Shown piece after piece: positions 42,939-51,166 of a stretch of DNA of 64,000 nucleotides; positions within the stretch are counted from its first letter, which is position 1; every line of letters starts with the position of its first letter. Source of the DNA: Streptomyces olindensis (GTDB lineage: Bacteria > Actinomycetota > Actinomycetes > Streptomycetales > Streptomycetaceae). Made by a program: the position numbers and the translations under genes. Below the pieces are notes generated by a model. The model worked only from the letters and a program-made list of their open reading frames with translations. It made no database searches and was not told the DNA's origin. The stretch is taken from positions 62,001 through 126,000 of the forward strand of contig JJOH01000006.1 in assembly GCA_000696115.1 (NCBI GenBank), given 5' to 3'.

Positions 42939-42967
42939 GTACAGTCCTGTTGCATTCGGGGGAATCC

Positions 42968-44245
42968 GTGCCGTACGCCATGCGTGCCCGTCGTGCCGTC
43001 CGAGAGACGGTCTCCGGGCTGCCTCGCGAGTTCTGGTGGCTGTGGACCAGCACTCTGGTCAACCGGCTCGGCGCCTTCGTCGCCACCTTCATGGCGCTGT
43101 ACCTGACGCTCGACCGCGGCTACTCCGCCACGTACGCCGGCCTGGTCGCCGCCCTGCACGGGCTCGGCGGGGTGATCTCCTCGCTGGGCGGCGGGGTGAT
43201 GACCGACCGGCTGGGGCGGCGGCCGACCCTGCTGATCGCGCAGGCCTCGACGGCCGTGTCCGTCGCGCTGCTGGGGTTCGTGCGCGACCCGGTCGCGATC
43301 GCCGGCGTCGCCTTCCTCGTCGGCATGGCGAGCAACGCGTCCCGGCCGGCCGTGCAGGCGATGATGGCGGACATCGTCCGGCCCGAGGACCGCATCCGGG
43401 CCTTCTCCCTCAACTACTGGGCCATCAACCTCGGCTTCGCCATCTCCTCCATGGCCGCCGGGTTCATCGCCGAGGCCAGCTATCTCGCCGGGTTCCTGAT
43501 CGAGGCGGCGATGACGATGGCCTGCGCGATCCTCGTCTTCCTGCGGCTGCCCGAGTCCAGGCCCGACGAGACGGTGGAGACGGCCACCGCCCGGTCCGAC
43601 GACGCCGTCAGTCTCGGGACCGTCCTGCGCGACGGGCGTTTCATGAGCGTCGTCGGGCTGTCCTTCCTCGTCGCGCTGATCTTCCAGCAGGGATCGGTGG
43701 GGCTGCCGGTGGCGATGGGAGAGGCCGGGTTCACGCCGGCCGAGTACGGCATGGCGATCGCCGTCAACGGCGTGCTGATCGTCGTGCTCCAGATCCCGGT
43801 CACCCGCTTCATCGAGCACCGGGATCCGCGCCGGCTGCTGGTCGTCTCGTCCATCCTGGCGGGGTACGGCTTCGGGCTCACGGCCTTCGCCGGGTCGGTG
43901 GGGGTCATCGCCCTGACGGTGTGCGTGTGGACGCTGGCCGAGATCGTCAACGCGCCGACGCAGACCGGGCTCGTCGTCCGGCTGTCCCCGCTGCACGGGC
44001 GCGGGCGCTACCAGGGCATGTACACGATGTCCTGGGCCGTCGCGGGCCTGGTCGCCCCGCTGCTGTCCGGCTTCGTCATCGACCGGTTCGGGGCGGAGTG
44101 GCTGTGGGCGTCGTGCGCCGTGGTGGGGACGGTGGCCGGGCTGGGGTACGGGGCGTTGATGAGGCGGGTGCCGGAGGAGAAGGCGGCGGCCGCCGGCGAA
44201 CCCGAGGTGGGTGTGCGGGCGCAGCCGGAGGTCGGGGCGGGGTGA
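42968..44245 (+). CDS. MFS transporter (drug:H+ antiporter type)
   Basis: The 425-residue protein has about 12 membrane segments with the MFS loop motif GGGVMTDRLGRRPTL between helices 2 and 3, as in DHA1 exporters such as MdtH/YdgH. The substrate is unknown. GTG 42968 follows GGGGGAA. ATG 42980 is possible. Repeats upstream may be regulatory. Confidence 0.88.
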   Translation: MPYAMRARRAVRETVSGLPREFWWLWTSTLVNRLGAFVATFMALYLTLDRGYSATYAGLVAALHGLGGVISSLGGGVMTDRLGRRPTLLIAQASTAVSVALLGFVRDPVAIAGVAFLVGMASNASRPAVQAMMADIVRPEDRIRAFSLNYWAINLGFAISSMAAGFIAEASYLAGFLIEAAMTMACAILVFLRLPESRPDETVETATARSDDAVSLGTVLRDGRFMSVVGLSFLVALIFQQGSVGLPVAMGEAGFTPAEYGMAIAVNGVLIVVLQIPVTRFIEHRDPRRLLVVSSILAGYGFGLTAFAGSVGVIALTVCVWTLAEIVNAPTQTGLVVRLSPLHGRGRYQGMYTMSWAVAGLVAPLLSGFVIDRFGAEWLWASCAVVGTVAGLGYGALMRRVPEEKAAAAGEPEVGVRAQPEVGAG

Positions 44246-44450
44246 AGCGGGCAGACGTGCCGGCGACCCGGCTTTCGGGCCGGGCGTCGGCCGGCACCCC
44301 GCGGGACACCCGGTTTATGACCGATGGCTCGAGGCGCCGAAGCCGCCGAAACCGCCGAAACCGCCGAGCAGCTCCGCTGACGGCTCAACTCCGGCCCGCA
44401 GGCCCGATATTCGGTGGCGAGCCCGCCCCAGCCCGGTCCACCATGCCCGC

Positions 44451-45155
44451 ATGGTCTCGCGTGAGCACACCACTGAAGCCGAGCACGCAAGCGAACCCGA
44501 GTACGCAAGCGAACCTGAGCACGCACGCGAACCCGAGCACGCCGGCGGCGAAGAAGCGGCGGCCCGGTGGACGCAGTCGACCGTCTACCCCGACATGTGG
44601 GTCGATCCGGACGACGACCCCCGCGAGACCGAAGATCCCCGCGGGACCGACGGCGAGCCCCTCGACGAGCGCGGCCTCCTGCTCGACTACCTGCGCGCCT
44701 ACCGCCTCACCCTGGAGATGAAGTGCGCGGGCCTGGACGCCGAGCAGATGGCCCGGCGATCCGTACCGCCGTCCACGATGTCCCTGCTCGGGCTGGTGCG
44801 GCACCTCACCGAAGGCGAGCGGCACTTCCGGCGGGTGATGGCCGGGGAGGACGCGCCGAAGCTGTACCGCACGGACGAGGACCGCGACGGCGACTTCAAC
44901 GGCGCGGTCGCCGACCAGGCGGTCGTGGACGAGGCCTGGCGGCAGTGGCGGACCGAGGTGGAACGCACCGACCGCTACCTCGCCGGCGTCACCGACCTCG
45001 GCACGCACAACGCCGGCCACTCCGACCTCGGCCCGGAACCCGGCGGGCAGCACCAGCTGCGCGATGTCCTGCTCGCGCAGATCGCCGAGTACGCCCGCCA
45101 CTGCGGCCACGCCGACCTCCTGCGCGAACGCGTCGACGGCCGAGTGGGGCAGTGA
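44451..45155 (+). CDS. DinB-family protein with Glu-rich N-terminal repeat
   Basis: The 234-residue protein has a DinB/DUF664 four-helix bundle (about 70-232: LLLDYLRAYRLTLEMKCAGL, LVRHLTEGERHFRRVMAG, LAQIAEYARHCGHADLLRER) with its His metal ligands. It is preceded by EHASEP-type hexapeptide repeats (residues 11-30). The family includes thiol-dependent transferases that can use mycothiol. mshA is in this window but not adjacent. Its TGA overlaps the GTG of the GNAT pseudogene. Confidence 0.8.
   Translation: MVSREHTTEAEHASEPEYASEPEHAREPEHAGGEEAAARWTQSTVYPDMWVDPDDDPRETEDPRGTDGEPLDERGLLLDYLRAYRLTLEMKCAGLDAEQMARRSVPPSTMSLLGLVRHLTEGERHFRRVMAGEDAPKLYRTDEDRDGDFNGAVADQAVVDEAWRQWRTEVERTDRYLAGVTDLGTHNAGHSDLGPEPGGQHQLRDVLLAQIAEYARHCGHADLLRERVDGRVGQ
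44481..44548 (+). repeat. 18-bp coding repeat in the DinB gene
   Basis: Three 18-bp units (44481, 44499 and 44517) of the type GAGCACGCAAGCGAACCC and a partial fourth encode EHASEP/EYASEP/EHAREP near the N-terminus. Confidence 0.8.
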
Positions 45156-45615
45156 TCAGCGGAGCCGGCCGGCATCCCGAGTGCCACACCGAGCGGCTCC
45201 GGCTGCGCCAGTGGACGGACGCCCCCTCGGCCCGCTCGCGGAGAGGGACGCGGACCCCGACGTCATGCGGTACATCGGGGACGGCTCGCCCGGCACCCAG
45301 GAGCGGACCGGTGGGACTGACCGTCCCCGCCTACCTGCCCGAGAACATGCCCGCGGTGGAGATCGGCTGGCGGCTGCGGCGCCGCTCCTGGGGCCGGGGC
45401 TACGCCACCGAGGCGGCCAGGGAGGTCCTGGCGTTCGCCTTCGACGACGTGGGCCTGGAACGCGTCGTCAGCATCTGCCACGTCGACAACCACGCCTCGA
45501 CCCGGTCATGGCCAAGCTCGGCATGTCCCACGACCGCACCACGCGCGTACCCGCCCATGGGCAGCCGGTCCGGGTCAGGTCACTGACCCGGGCGCAGTAC
45601 CGCGCCTCGGCGTAA
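45152..45615 (+). pseudogene. Decayed GNAT acetyltransferase
   Basis: Read across two alternating frames, a RimJ/RimL-type GNAT appears: HTERLRLRQWTDA (first frame), then LGPLAERDADPDVMRYIGDG (second). The first frame resumes with VGLTVPAYLPENMPAVEIGW and WGRGYATEAAREVLAFAFDD, and the second ends with VMAKLGMSHDRTTR. At least three frameshifts (near 45228, 45305 and 45505) are needed. About 40 residues before the VGLTV strand are missing. GTG 45152 overlaps the DinB stop, so it was once coupled to it. Confidence 0.85.
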
Positions 45616-45660
45616 GGCCCTGCCGACGGTCCGGGCCGCGGCGCTGCACCGAGTTCCGGC

Positions 45661-45912
45661 TCACTGCACCGTCAACGGCACCGGATGGATCTCGTCCGCC
45701 TTGTGCCCGGCCCGCTCGTGGATGCGCTGGACCGCTTCGGCCGAGGGGGCCTCGGAGAGGCAGTAGACGACACCGGACTCCGGGTCGGCCCACGCCCTCT
45801 CGAAGTGGACCTGCTCTTCCTTCTCTATGGCGAGGTCCGCGTCGTGGGCCTCGCGCAGCTGCTCCTCGGTGATGCCCTTCATGCTGTGGTGGACATCCAT
45901 GAACTTGGCCAT
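45661..45912 (-). CDS. SCO4226-type nickel-binding protein
   Basis: The 83-residue protein closely matches the S. coelicolor SCO4226 family, small ferredoxin-like dimers reported to bind nickel. Visible are KFMDVHHSMKGITEEQLREA, the paired His8/His9, VVYCLSEAPSAEAVQRIHER and a C-terminal HKADEIHPV. ATG 45912 follows GGAAGGAGG. A palindrome and several CCGTACGG elements lie 20-80 bp upstream. The next gene in the same direction encodes a Cys-rich miniprotein. Confidence 0.88.
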   Translation of the reverse strand: MAKFMDVHHSMKGITEEQLREAHDADLAIEKEEQVHFERAWADPESGVVYCLSEAPSAEAVQRIHERAGHKADEIHPVPLTVQ

Positions 45913-45969
45913 GGCCCGTGCCTCCTTCCCGGTTCGGCACTGCGTACGGCATTCCGTACGGCTCCACCC

Positions 45970-45989
45970 GGAGTTCCGTACGGAACTCC
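45970..45989 (-). promoter_or_regulatory. 20-bp perfect palindrome upstream of the nickel-binding protein gene
   Basis: GGAGTTCCGTACGGAACTCC is self-complementary. Further CCGTACGG or CGTACGG copies occur at 45932-45961 between it and the gene start. It is a probable operator cluster. The sequence does not resemble the Nur consensus I recall (TTGCAA-type). Confidence 0.6.
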
Positions 45990-46051
45990 ACCCCCGTCGC
46001 CCCGTACCTCCCATCGTCCGCCCGTACCGCCCCGCGGGCGACCTCAACGCC

Positions 46052-46082
46052 GAAGGGCCCCGGCGCACCGCCGGGGCCCTTC
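46052..46082 (-). terminator. Terminator of the Cys-rich miniprotein gene
   Basis: GAAGGGCCCCGG pairs with CCGGGGCCCTTC around a 7-base loop, downstream of the 46108-46263 gene. Confidence 0.75.
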
Positions 46083-46107
46083 AGGTCGTACGGACGACGT
46101 GCCGGCG

Positions 46108-46263
46108 TCAGCCGCACTGGCAGGGGCTGCCCGACTGGCACCCGCAGCCGCAGCCCGAGCCGCAGCCGCAGGCGGCGACCAGGGGCAGGGCCCTGATCTC
46201 GGTGGGCTGCTCGGTCTCGCGCTGCTGCGCGGGGTCGGGCGTGATGCTGGGGGGTTCGGCCAT
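46108..46263 (-). CDS. Cys-rich 51-residue miniprotein
   Basis: ATG 46263 follows GAGGAGGG. The first 30 residues are acidic and polar. The last 20 (ACGCGSGCGCGCQSGSPCQC) hold seven Cys in CxC-type spacing, resembling a metallothionein-like metal-binding tail. It has its own hairpin terminator. It is adjacent to the SCO4226-type nickel-binding protein and phoU. The function is unknown, and metal storage or a redox role is an inference. Confidence 0.7.
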   Translation of the reverse strand: MAEPPSITPDPAQQRETEQPTEIRALPLVAACGCGSGCGCGCQSGSPCQCG

Positions 46264-46395
46264 GGGTCCCTCCTCAAGGCTGGTGCCTGTGCCCATTGGA
46301 CGCCCGTTCCGCTGGGCGCATCAACGGCGCACAGAGGCGCCCGCGTGCCCCGGCCGATCCCGTCCGGCCCTTTCACGCCCTGGCAGGACGGGTGG

Positions 46396-47097
46396 TCAGG
46401 CGCTCTCCGCCCCGGAGACCGCCTGGATCTCCGGCTGCACATCCGTCTGGAGCTCGTCCGCGTGCTCGCCCGTCACCAGGTACACCACGCGCTTGGCGAC
46501 CGACACCGCGTGGTCGGCGAACCGCTCGTAGTAGCGGCCCAGCAGCGTGACGTCCACGGCCGTCTCGATGCCGTGCTTCCAGCGGTCGTCCATCAGGTGC
46601 TGGAAGAGGGTGCGGTGCAGCAGGTCCATGGCGTCGTCGTCCTGCTCCAGCTGGAGCGCCAGGTCGACGTCCTTGGTGATGATCACCTCGGCGGCCTTGG
46701 CCATCAGGCGCTGGGCGAGCTGGCCCATCTCCAGGATGGTGGCGTGCAGGTCGCTCGGGACCGCGCGGTCCGGGTAGCGCAGGCGCGCGAGCTTCGCCAC
46801 GTGCTGGGCGAGGTCACCCGAGCGCTCCAGGTCGGCGGACATCCGCAGCGACGTGACGACGATGCGCAGGTCCGTCGCGACCGGCTGCTGCCGCGCCAGC
46901 AGGGCTATCGCCCGGGCCTCCAGGTCGTGCTGGAGCTCGTCGACCTTCTGGTCGGCCTCGATGACGTTCTCGGCGAGCTTCAGGTCGGAGTCGAGCATGG
47001 CGGTCGTGGCGCGCCCGATCGCCGACCCGACCAGCCGGGCCATCTCCACCAGACCGTCGCTGATCGAGTCCAGTTCCTCGTGGTACGCGTCCCGCAT
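46396..47097 (-). CDS. phoU: Phosphate-signalling protein PhoU
   Basis: The 233-residue all-helical protein has two PhoU (DUF47) three-helix bundles with the metal-binding signatures MARLVGSAIGRATTAMLDSD and RYYERFADHAVSVAKR. The first-bundle repeat is VVTSLRMSADLERSGDLAQH. PhoU damps the PhoR-PhoP response when phosphate is plentiful. It is divergent from phoR across a PHO box, as in S. coelicolor. ATG 47097 is preferred. Confidence 0.95.
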   Translation of the reverse strand: MRDAYHEELDSISDGLVEMARLVGSAIGRATTAMLDSDLKLAENVIEADQKVDELQHDLEARAIALLARQQPVATDLRIVVTSLRMSADLERSGDLAQHVAKLARLRYPDRAVPSDLHATILEMGQLAQRLMAKAAEVIITKDVDLALQLEQDDDAMDLLHRTLFQHLMDDRWKHGIETAVDVTLLGRYYERFADHAVSVAKRVVYLVTGEHADELQTDVQPEIQAVSGAESA

Positions 47098-47236
47098 CAG
47101 GTTTCCCTCTCGTGCGTTCAAGTCGGGGGTCCAAGGGCCGGGGCCCACCGACAAACCGGCGGTACGACCGTCTTCTAACCAACGGTCCGAACCCCACGCT
47201 CCCACGTTCCGGCCCGTACGCGTCCGTTTCCGGCAT

Positions 47237-47269
47237 CCCAAATGAACCAATACTGGCTCCAAGGTGAAC
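47237..47269 (-). promoter_or_regulatory. PHO box: three in-phase 11-bp PhoP repeats
   Basis: On the minus strand three consecutive 11-mers, GTTCACCTTGG, AGCCAGTATTG and GTTCATTTGGG, fit the Streptomyces PhoP direct-repeat unit (GTTCACC-type), with the middle unit weakest. It lies 140 bp from phoU and 74 bp from phoR, so it can serve autoregulation of both. Confidence 0.85.
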
Positions 47270-47330
47270 TCTGGGCGACGAGTGTTCGAGCCGGTGGCCC
47301 GACGGCTGTGGCCGGTGCCCGACCCATGCC

Positions 47331-47336
47331 TAACCT
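47331..47336 (+). promoter_or_regulatory. -10 box of phoR, leaderless type
   Basis: TAACCT lies 12 bp before ATG 47343, and no Shine-Dalgarno sequence is present. Confidence 0.55.
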
Positions 47337-47342
47337 GGGTGC

Positions 47343-48635
47343 ATGGACGTGAACGCGGCGGTCGCCGCAGCGGCTGCGATCGCCGGGGTACTCACCGGCG
47401 TCATCGCCATGCTGGCGTTCCGCTGGAGCGAGCGCGAGCAGAAGCGCCCCACACGTACCTCCCTGCACACGGACCCGGTGCTCCCGCCGGGCGTGGACAC
47501 CGTCCTGTCGGTCCTCAGGTCCTCCGCCGTCGTGCTCGACGAGGCGGACGCCGTGGTCAAGGCCAGCTCGGCGGCGTACGCCCTCGGCCTGGTCCGCGGC
47601 GGCAAGCTCGCCGTCGAGCCGATGCTGCAGATGGCCCGGGACACCCGGCGCGACGGGGAGATACGCCAGGTCGAGCTGGATCTGCCGCGGCGCGGTACCG
47701 GACGCGGAGAGGCCCTGGCCGTCTCCGCGCGGGTCGCGCCGCTGGGCTCCCGGTTGGTGCTGCTGCTCGTCGAGGACCTCACCGAGGCCCGCCGCATCGA
47801 GGCGGTCCGGCGCGACTTCGTCGCCAACGTGAGCCATGAGCTGAAGACGCCCGTCGGCGCCCTGTCCCTGCTCTCCGAGGCCGTCATGGACGCCTCGGAC
47901 GACCCCGAGGCCGTGGAGCGGTTCGCCGGCCGCATGCAGATCGAGGCGACCCGGCTCACCAGCCTGGTGCAGGAGCTCATCGACCTGTCGCGGGTGCAGA
48001 ACGACGACCCCCTGGAGGACGCCGAGCCCGTCCGGGTCGACGAGCTCGTCGCGGAGGCCATCGACCGCTGCCGGCACCAGGCCGGCAGCAAGGAGATCAC
48101 CATGGCCGCCGGCGGCACCGCCGACCTGGCCGTGTGGGGCAACCGCGGCCAGCTCGCCGCGGCCCTCGGCAACCTCGTCGAGAACGCCGTCAACTACTCG
48201 CCCGCCCGCACCCGCGTCGGCATAGCGGCCCGCAGGGTGAACGCGCCCGGCGGGGACCACATCGAGATCGCCGTCACCGACCAGGGCATCGGCATCTCCG
48301 ACAAGGACAAGGAGCGCATCTTCGAGCGCTTCTACCGCGTCGACCCGGCCCGCTCCCGTGCCACGGGTGGCACGGGACTGGGCCTGGCGATCGTGAAGCA
48401 CGTGGCCGCCTCGCACGGCGGGGAGGTCACGGTGTGGAGCGCCGAAGGCCAGGGCTCCACCTTCACCCTGCGGCTGCCGGAGGCCGGTGCGGCCCGCGAC
48501 CGCGCACATCAGCAGTCCGCCCGGGACGAACGCGCTGCAGGCGCGGGCCTCGACGAGGAGGCCGGGCGGGCCACCCCCACATCCCCCGATTCCACCGCGT
48601 ACGAAACGCTTCCCGCTCCGGAGGTCCTTCCGTGA
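47343..48635 (+). CDS. phoR: Phosphate sensor histidine kinase PhoR (SenX3-like)
   Basis: The 430-residue kinase has one N-terminal membrane segment (about 3-24), a PAS-like region (about 45-140), a HisKA helix with the phospho-His in FVANVSHELKTPVGAL (about 165), and an ATPase with N-box NLVENAVNYSP, G1 DQGIGIS and GTGLGLAIVK. A Pro/Ser tail follows. It activates PhoP under phosphate starvation. Its stop overlaps phoP by 4 bp. Confidence 0.95.
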   Translation: MDVNAAVAAAAAIAGVLTGVIAMLAFRWSEREQKRPTRTSLHTDPVLPPGVDTVLSVLRSSAVVLDEADAVVKASSAAYALGLVRGGKLAVEPMLQMARDTRRDGEIRQVELDLPRRGTGRGEALAVSARVAPLGSRLVLLLVEDLTEARRIEAVRRDFVANVSHELKTPVGALSLLSEAVMDASDDPEAVERFAGRMQIEATRLTSLVQELIDLSRVQNDDPLEDAEPVRVDELVAEAIDRCRHQAGSKEITMAAGGTADLAVWGNRGQLAAALGNLVENAVNYSPARTRVGIAARRVNAPGGDHIEIAVTDQGIGISDKDKERIFERFYRVDPARSRATGGTGLGLAIVKHVAASHGGEVTVWSAEGQGSTFTLRLPEAGAARDRAHQQSARDERAAGAGLDEEAGRATPTSPDSTAYETLPAPEVLP

Positions 48636-49312
48636 CCCGTGTGCTCGTCGTCGAGGACGAGGAGTCCTTCTCCGACGCCCTGTCGTACATGCTCCGCAAG
48701 GAGGGCTTCGAGGTCGCCGTCGCGACCACCGGGCCCGACGGACTCGACGAGTTCGAGCGCAACGGCGCCGACCTCGTCCTCCTCGACCTGATGCTGCCCG
48801 GCCTGCCGGGCACCGAGGTCTGCCGCCAGCTGCGCGGCCGCTCCAACGTCCCCGTCATCATGGTCACCGCCAAGGACAGCGAGATCGACAAGGTCGTCGG
48901 GCTGGAGATAGGAGCCGACGACTACGTCACCAAGCCGTTCTCCTCGCGGGAGCTGGTCGCCCGCATCCGCGCCGTGCTGCGCCGCAGAGGCGAGCCGGAG
49001 GAGGTCACCCCGGCCGCGCTGGAGGCTGGCCCGGTCCGCATGGACGTCGACCGGCACGTGGTCACGGTCGGCGGCACCAAGGTCGACCTCCCGCTGAAGG
49101 AGTTCGACCTGCTGGAGATGCTGCTGCGCAACGCCGGCCGCGTGCTCACGCGCATGCAGCTCATCGACCGCGTCTGGGGCGCCGACTACGTCGGTGACAC
49201 CAAGACCCTCGACGTCCACGTCAAGCGCCTGCGCGCCAAGATCGAGCCGGACCCGGGCGCCCCGCGCTACCTGGTCACGGTCCGCGGCCTGGGCTACAAG
49301 TTCGAGCCGTAG
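48632..49312 (+). CDS. phoP: Phosphate response regulator PhoP
   Basis: The 226-residue OmpR-type regulator has a receiver (VLVVEDEESF, phospho-Asp in LVLLDLMLPG, VTAKDSE, DDYVTKPFS) and a winged helix (about 130-225: LPLKEFDLLEMLLRNAGRVL, TLDVHVKRLRAKIE, VRGLGYKFE). GTG 48632 follows GGAGG and overlaps the phoR stop (GTGA). PhoP binds PHO boxes such as that at 47237-47269. Confidence 0.96.
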   Translation: MTRVLVVEDEESFSDALSYMLRKEGFEVAVATTGPDGLDEFERNGADLVLLDLMLPGLPGTEVCRQLRGRSNVPVIMVTAKDSEIDKVVGLEIGADDYVTKPFSSRELVARIRAVLRRRGEPEEVTPAALEAGPVRMDVDRHVVTVGGTKVDLPLKEFDLLEMLLRNAGRVLTRMQLIDRVWGADYVGDTKTLDVHVKRLRAKIEPDPGAPRYLVTVRGLGYKFEP

Positions 49313-49328
49313 ACCGGCACCGGCATCA

Positions 49329-49373
49329 CGAAAGGGCGGGACCTCTCCGAGGAGGAGGGGTCCCGCCCTTTCG
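49329..49373 (+). terminator. Bidirectional terminator after phoP
   Basis: CGAAAGGGCGGGACC pairs with GGTCCCGCCCTTTCG around a 15-base loop. It lies between converging phoP and the lipoprotein gene. The flanking A/T-rich ends allow termination in both directions. Confidence 0.85.
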
Positions 49374-49393
49374 CTACGACTGCTCCACGGGCC

Positions 49394-50080
49394 TCAGTGC
49401 CCGGCGCCGCCCGTCGCGCTCGCGGAGGCCGCGTCGGTCGGCGTGGCCGGCGACTCGTGGCCGCCCGGCGTCTCGCCCGCGGCGGGGCTCTCGGTGCCGG
49501 CCGGCGAACCCGAGGGGCTGCCCGACGGCGAACCGGACGGGGACGCCGAGCCGCCCGGCGCGGCCGGGACCTCGGTCGGGCCCCACTCCTTGAAGTAGTG
49601 CTCGGCCGGGACGACGAACGCGCGCAGGCTCACGTCACCCGTCTTGCTGAAGGTGAAGGTGACCTTCTGGGCGTTGCCGTCCTGCACGGCCTCACGGCTG
49701 CTCGGCAACAGGGCCTGGGCGTTGTCCTTGCCGCCCAGGATCAGCGAGCCGCCGGCCGGGACGGTGAGGCTGCCGCCCTTGGCGGGCTTGAGCTCGGCGG
49801 TCTTGCCGGTGCCCGGGAGGGTGATGGACTCCAGCGTCTCGTCGGTGCTGCCGGAGTTGAAGAAGGTCGCGGAGATCGCGGCCGGGCCGGTCGACTCGAG
49901 GTCGGGCTGCGTGATCACGATCGCGTTCTGGATCTTGATGTCGCCGACGCTCGTCGCCGCGTTGTCCGGCTTGATCTCCAGGGTCTGGGCGTTGTTGCCG
50001 GCTCCGCACGCGGCGAGCGAGGCGATCGAGAACGCGATGGCGGCAGCGGCGAGGGCGCCGCGTCGAAGGCTGCTGCTCAC
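49394..50080 (-). CDS. Lipoprotein with PCuAC/DUF461-like domain
   Basis: The 228-residue precursor has a lipoprotein signal ending in the lipobox LAAC (Cys about 25). The beta-sandwich that follows (IKIQNAIVITQPDLESTGPA, ATFFNSGSTDETLESITLPG, TFTFSKTGDVSLRAFVVP) resembles copper-chaperone PCuAC/DUF461 proteins. Met/His copper ligands are not evident. The tail is Gly/Ser/Pro-rich with PSGS repeats. GTG 50080 is 11 bp after AAGGAG. It lies convergent with phoP. Confidence 0.78.
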   Translation of the reverse strand: MSSSLRRGALAAAAIAFSIASLAACGAGNNAQTLEIKPDNAATSVGDIKIQNAIVITQPDLESTGPAAISATFFNSGSTDETLESITLPGTGKTAELKPAKGGSLTVPAGGSLILGGKDNAQALLPSSREAVQDGNAQKVTFTFSKTGDVSLRAFVVPAEHYFKEWGPTEVPAAPGGSASPSGSPSGSPSGSPAGTESPAAGETPGGHESPATPTDAASASATGGAGH

Positions 50081-50683
50081 GGCGGCGGCAACTCCTTGAC
50101 TCGAACGGAGCGGCCGATAAAGCCGCCCTAAGTGTCTGTCAGCAGGCCTCAGGTTACCGAGCCGTTCCCGCCCGGCCGCACCCGACCCCCCGGCACCCCG
50201 GCATCCCGCATCCGTCGCGTCTGTCTCGCAGGTCACAGGTGACTCCTCGGTCACATTGCCGGAGTGCTCGTCCGGCATTCACATAAGAGCGCCGGACGGC
50301 AGCGCGCATTTTCTGTGAAGGAATGCGCGGACGGCCTGGGAATTGATCACCGGGCGGCCCGCCCGGGAGACGTCGTGATCAATTCCCGATTCGACCGGAA
50401 CCCCGCTCGGGCCGCCGAACGGAGTAGCGGAAGTCGATCACATGGAACCGGACATATGGGGATGTTCGGCCGTCTGGAGGGGGCTTCGGATGCGTGTAAC
50501 GTACGCGTTTCGCTCACCCCGGACAGCCGCTCCGACCTGCGAATACCCTCTTCCACTCCCTGTCCGAAGCACGTTCCTGTCGGAGTTGTCAAGCCCCGAG
50601 ATATGCCCTGACCTGCGAAAACGCCATTCAGAACCGTCAGTTTCCGTGTTACCCTGGATAGCCACGGAAGGGGTACCTGTCAC
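50081..50683. other. 603-bp intergenic region upstream of carD
   Basis: No convincing gene is present. The stretch contains the lipoprotein promoter on the left, a large inverted repeat with nested palindrome (50338-50387), a less GC-rich stretch toward carD, and a ribosome site AAGGGG before carD. A possible -10 (TACCCT or GGATAG, near 50652-50660) would serve carD. Confidence 0.5.
50338..50387. repeat. 13-bp perfect inverted repeat with nested palindrome
   Basis: GGGAATTGATCAC (50338-50350) and GTGATCAATTCCC (50375-50387) are perfect complements separated by 24 bp. Inside, CCGGGCG-GCC-CGCCCGG (50350-50366) forms a second hairpin. It could be a paired operator (each arm centres on TGATCA) or a strong RNA structure. 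It lies about 300 bp upstream of carD and has no T-run. Confidence 0.8.
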
Positions 50684-51166
50684 ATGACGTTCAAGGTTGG
50701 CGACACCGTGGTCTATCCCCATCACGGGGCCGCGCTGATCGAGGCCATCGAAACTCGCCAGATCAAAGGCGTGGACAAGACCTACTTGGTGCTGAAGGTC
50801 GCCCAGGGTGACCTGACGGTACGTGTGCCAGCGGACAATGCGGAGTTCGTCGGCGTGCGTGATGTGGTCGGTCAGGACGGGCTGGACCGGGTCTTCGAGG
50901 TGCTGCGCGCGCCGTACGCCGAGGAGCCCACGAACTGGTCCCGTCGCTACAAGGCAAACCTGGAGAAGCTCGCCTCGGGCGATGTCATCAAGGTCGCGGA
51001 AGTGGTGCGTGACCTGTGGCGTCGTGAGCGCGAGCGCGGACTCTCCGCCGGAGAGAAGCGCATGCTCGCCAAGGCCCGCCAGATCCTGGTGAGCGAGCTC
51101 GCCCTCGCGGAGAACACCAACGAGGACAAGGCCGAGGCCCTGCTCGACGAGGTTCTCGCCTCCTGA
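50684..51166 (+). CDS. carD: CarD/CdnL RNA-polymerase-binding regulator
   Basis: The 160-residue protein has an N-terminal RNA-polymerase-interacting Tudor-like domain ([20 protein letters not shown]) and a C-terminal helical DNA-binding domain ([38 protein letters not shown]) with the conserved Trp near 85. CarD stabilises open complexes, especially at rRNA promoters, and is essential in many actinobacteria. Confidence 0.96.
   Translation: MTFKVGDTVVYPHHGAALIEAIETRQIKGVDKTYLVLKVAQGDLTVRVPADNAEFVGVRDVVGQDGLDRVFEVLRAPYAEEPTNWSRRYKANLEKLASGDVIKVAEVVRDLWRRERERGLSAGEKRMLAKARQILVSELALAENTNEDKAEALLDEVLAS

Noticed and set aside
44211..44450. Upstream extension of the DinB gene
   Set aside because: The added sequence overlaps the MFS gene end and is non-homologous. 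ATG 44451 gives a sensible N-terminus.
50442..50687. 81-codon plus-strand frame overlapping the carD start
   Set aside because: There is no ribosome site, the composition is atypical, and it overlaps carD. The region is better read as promoter and leader.
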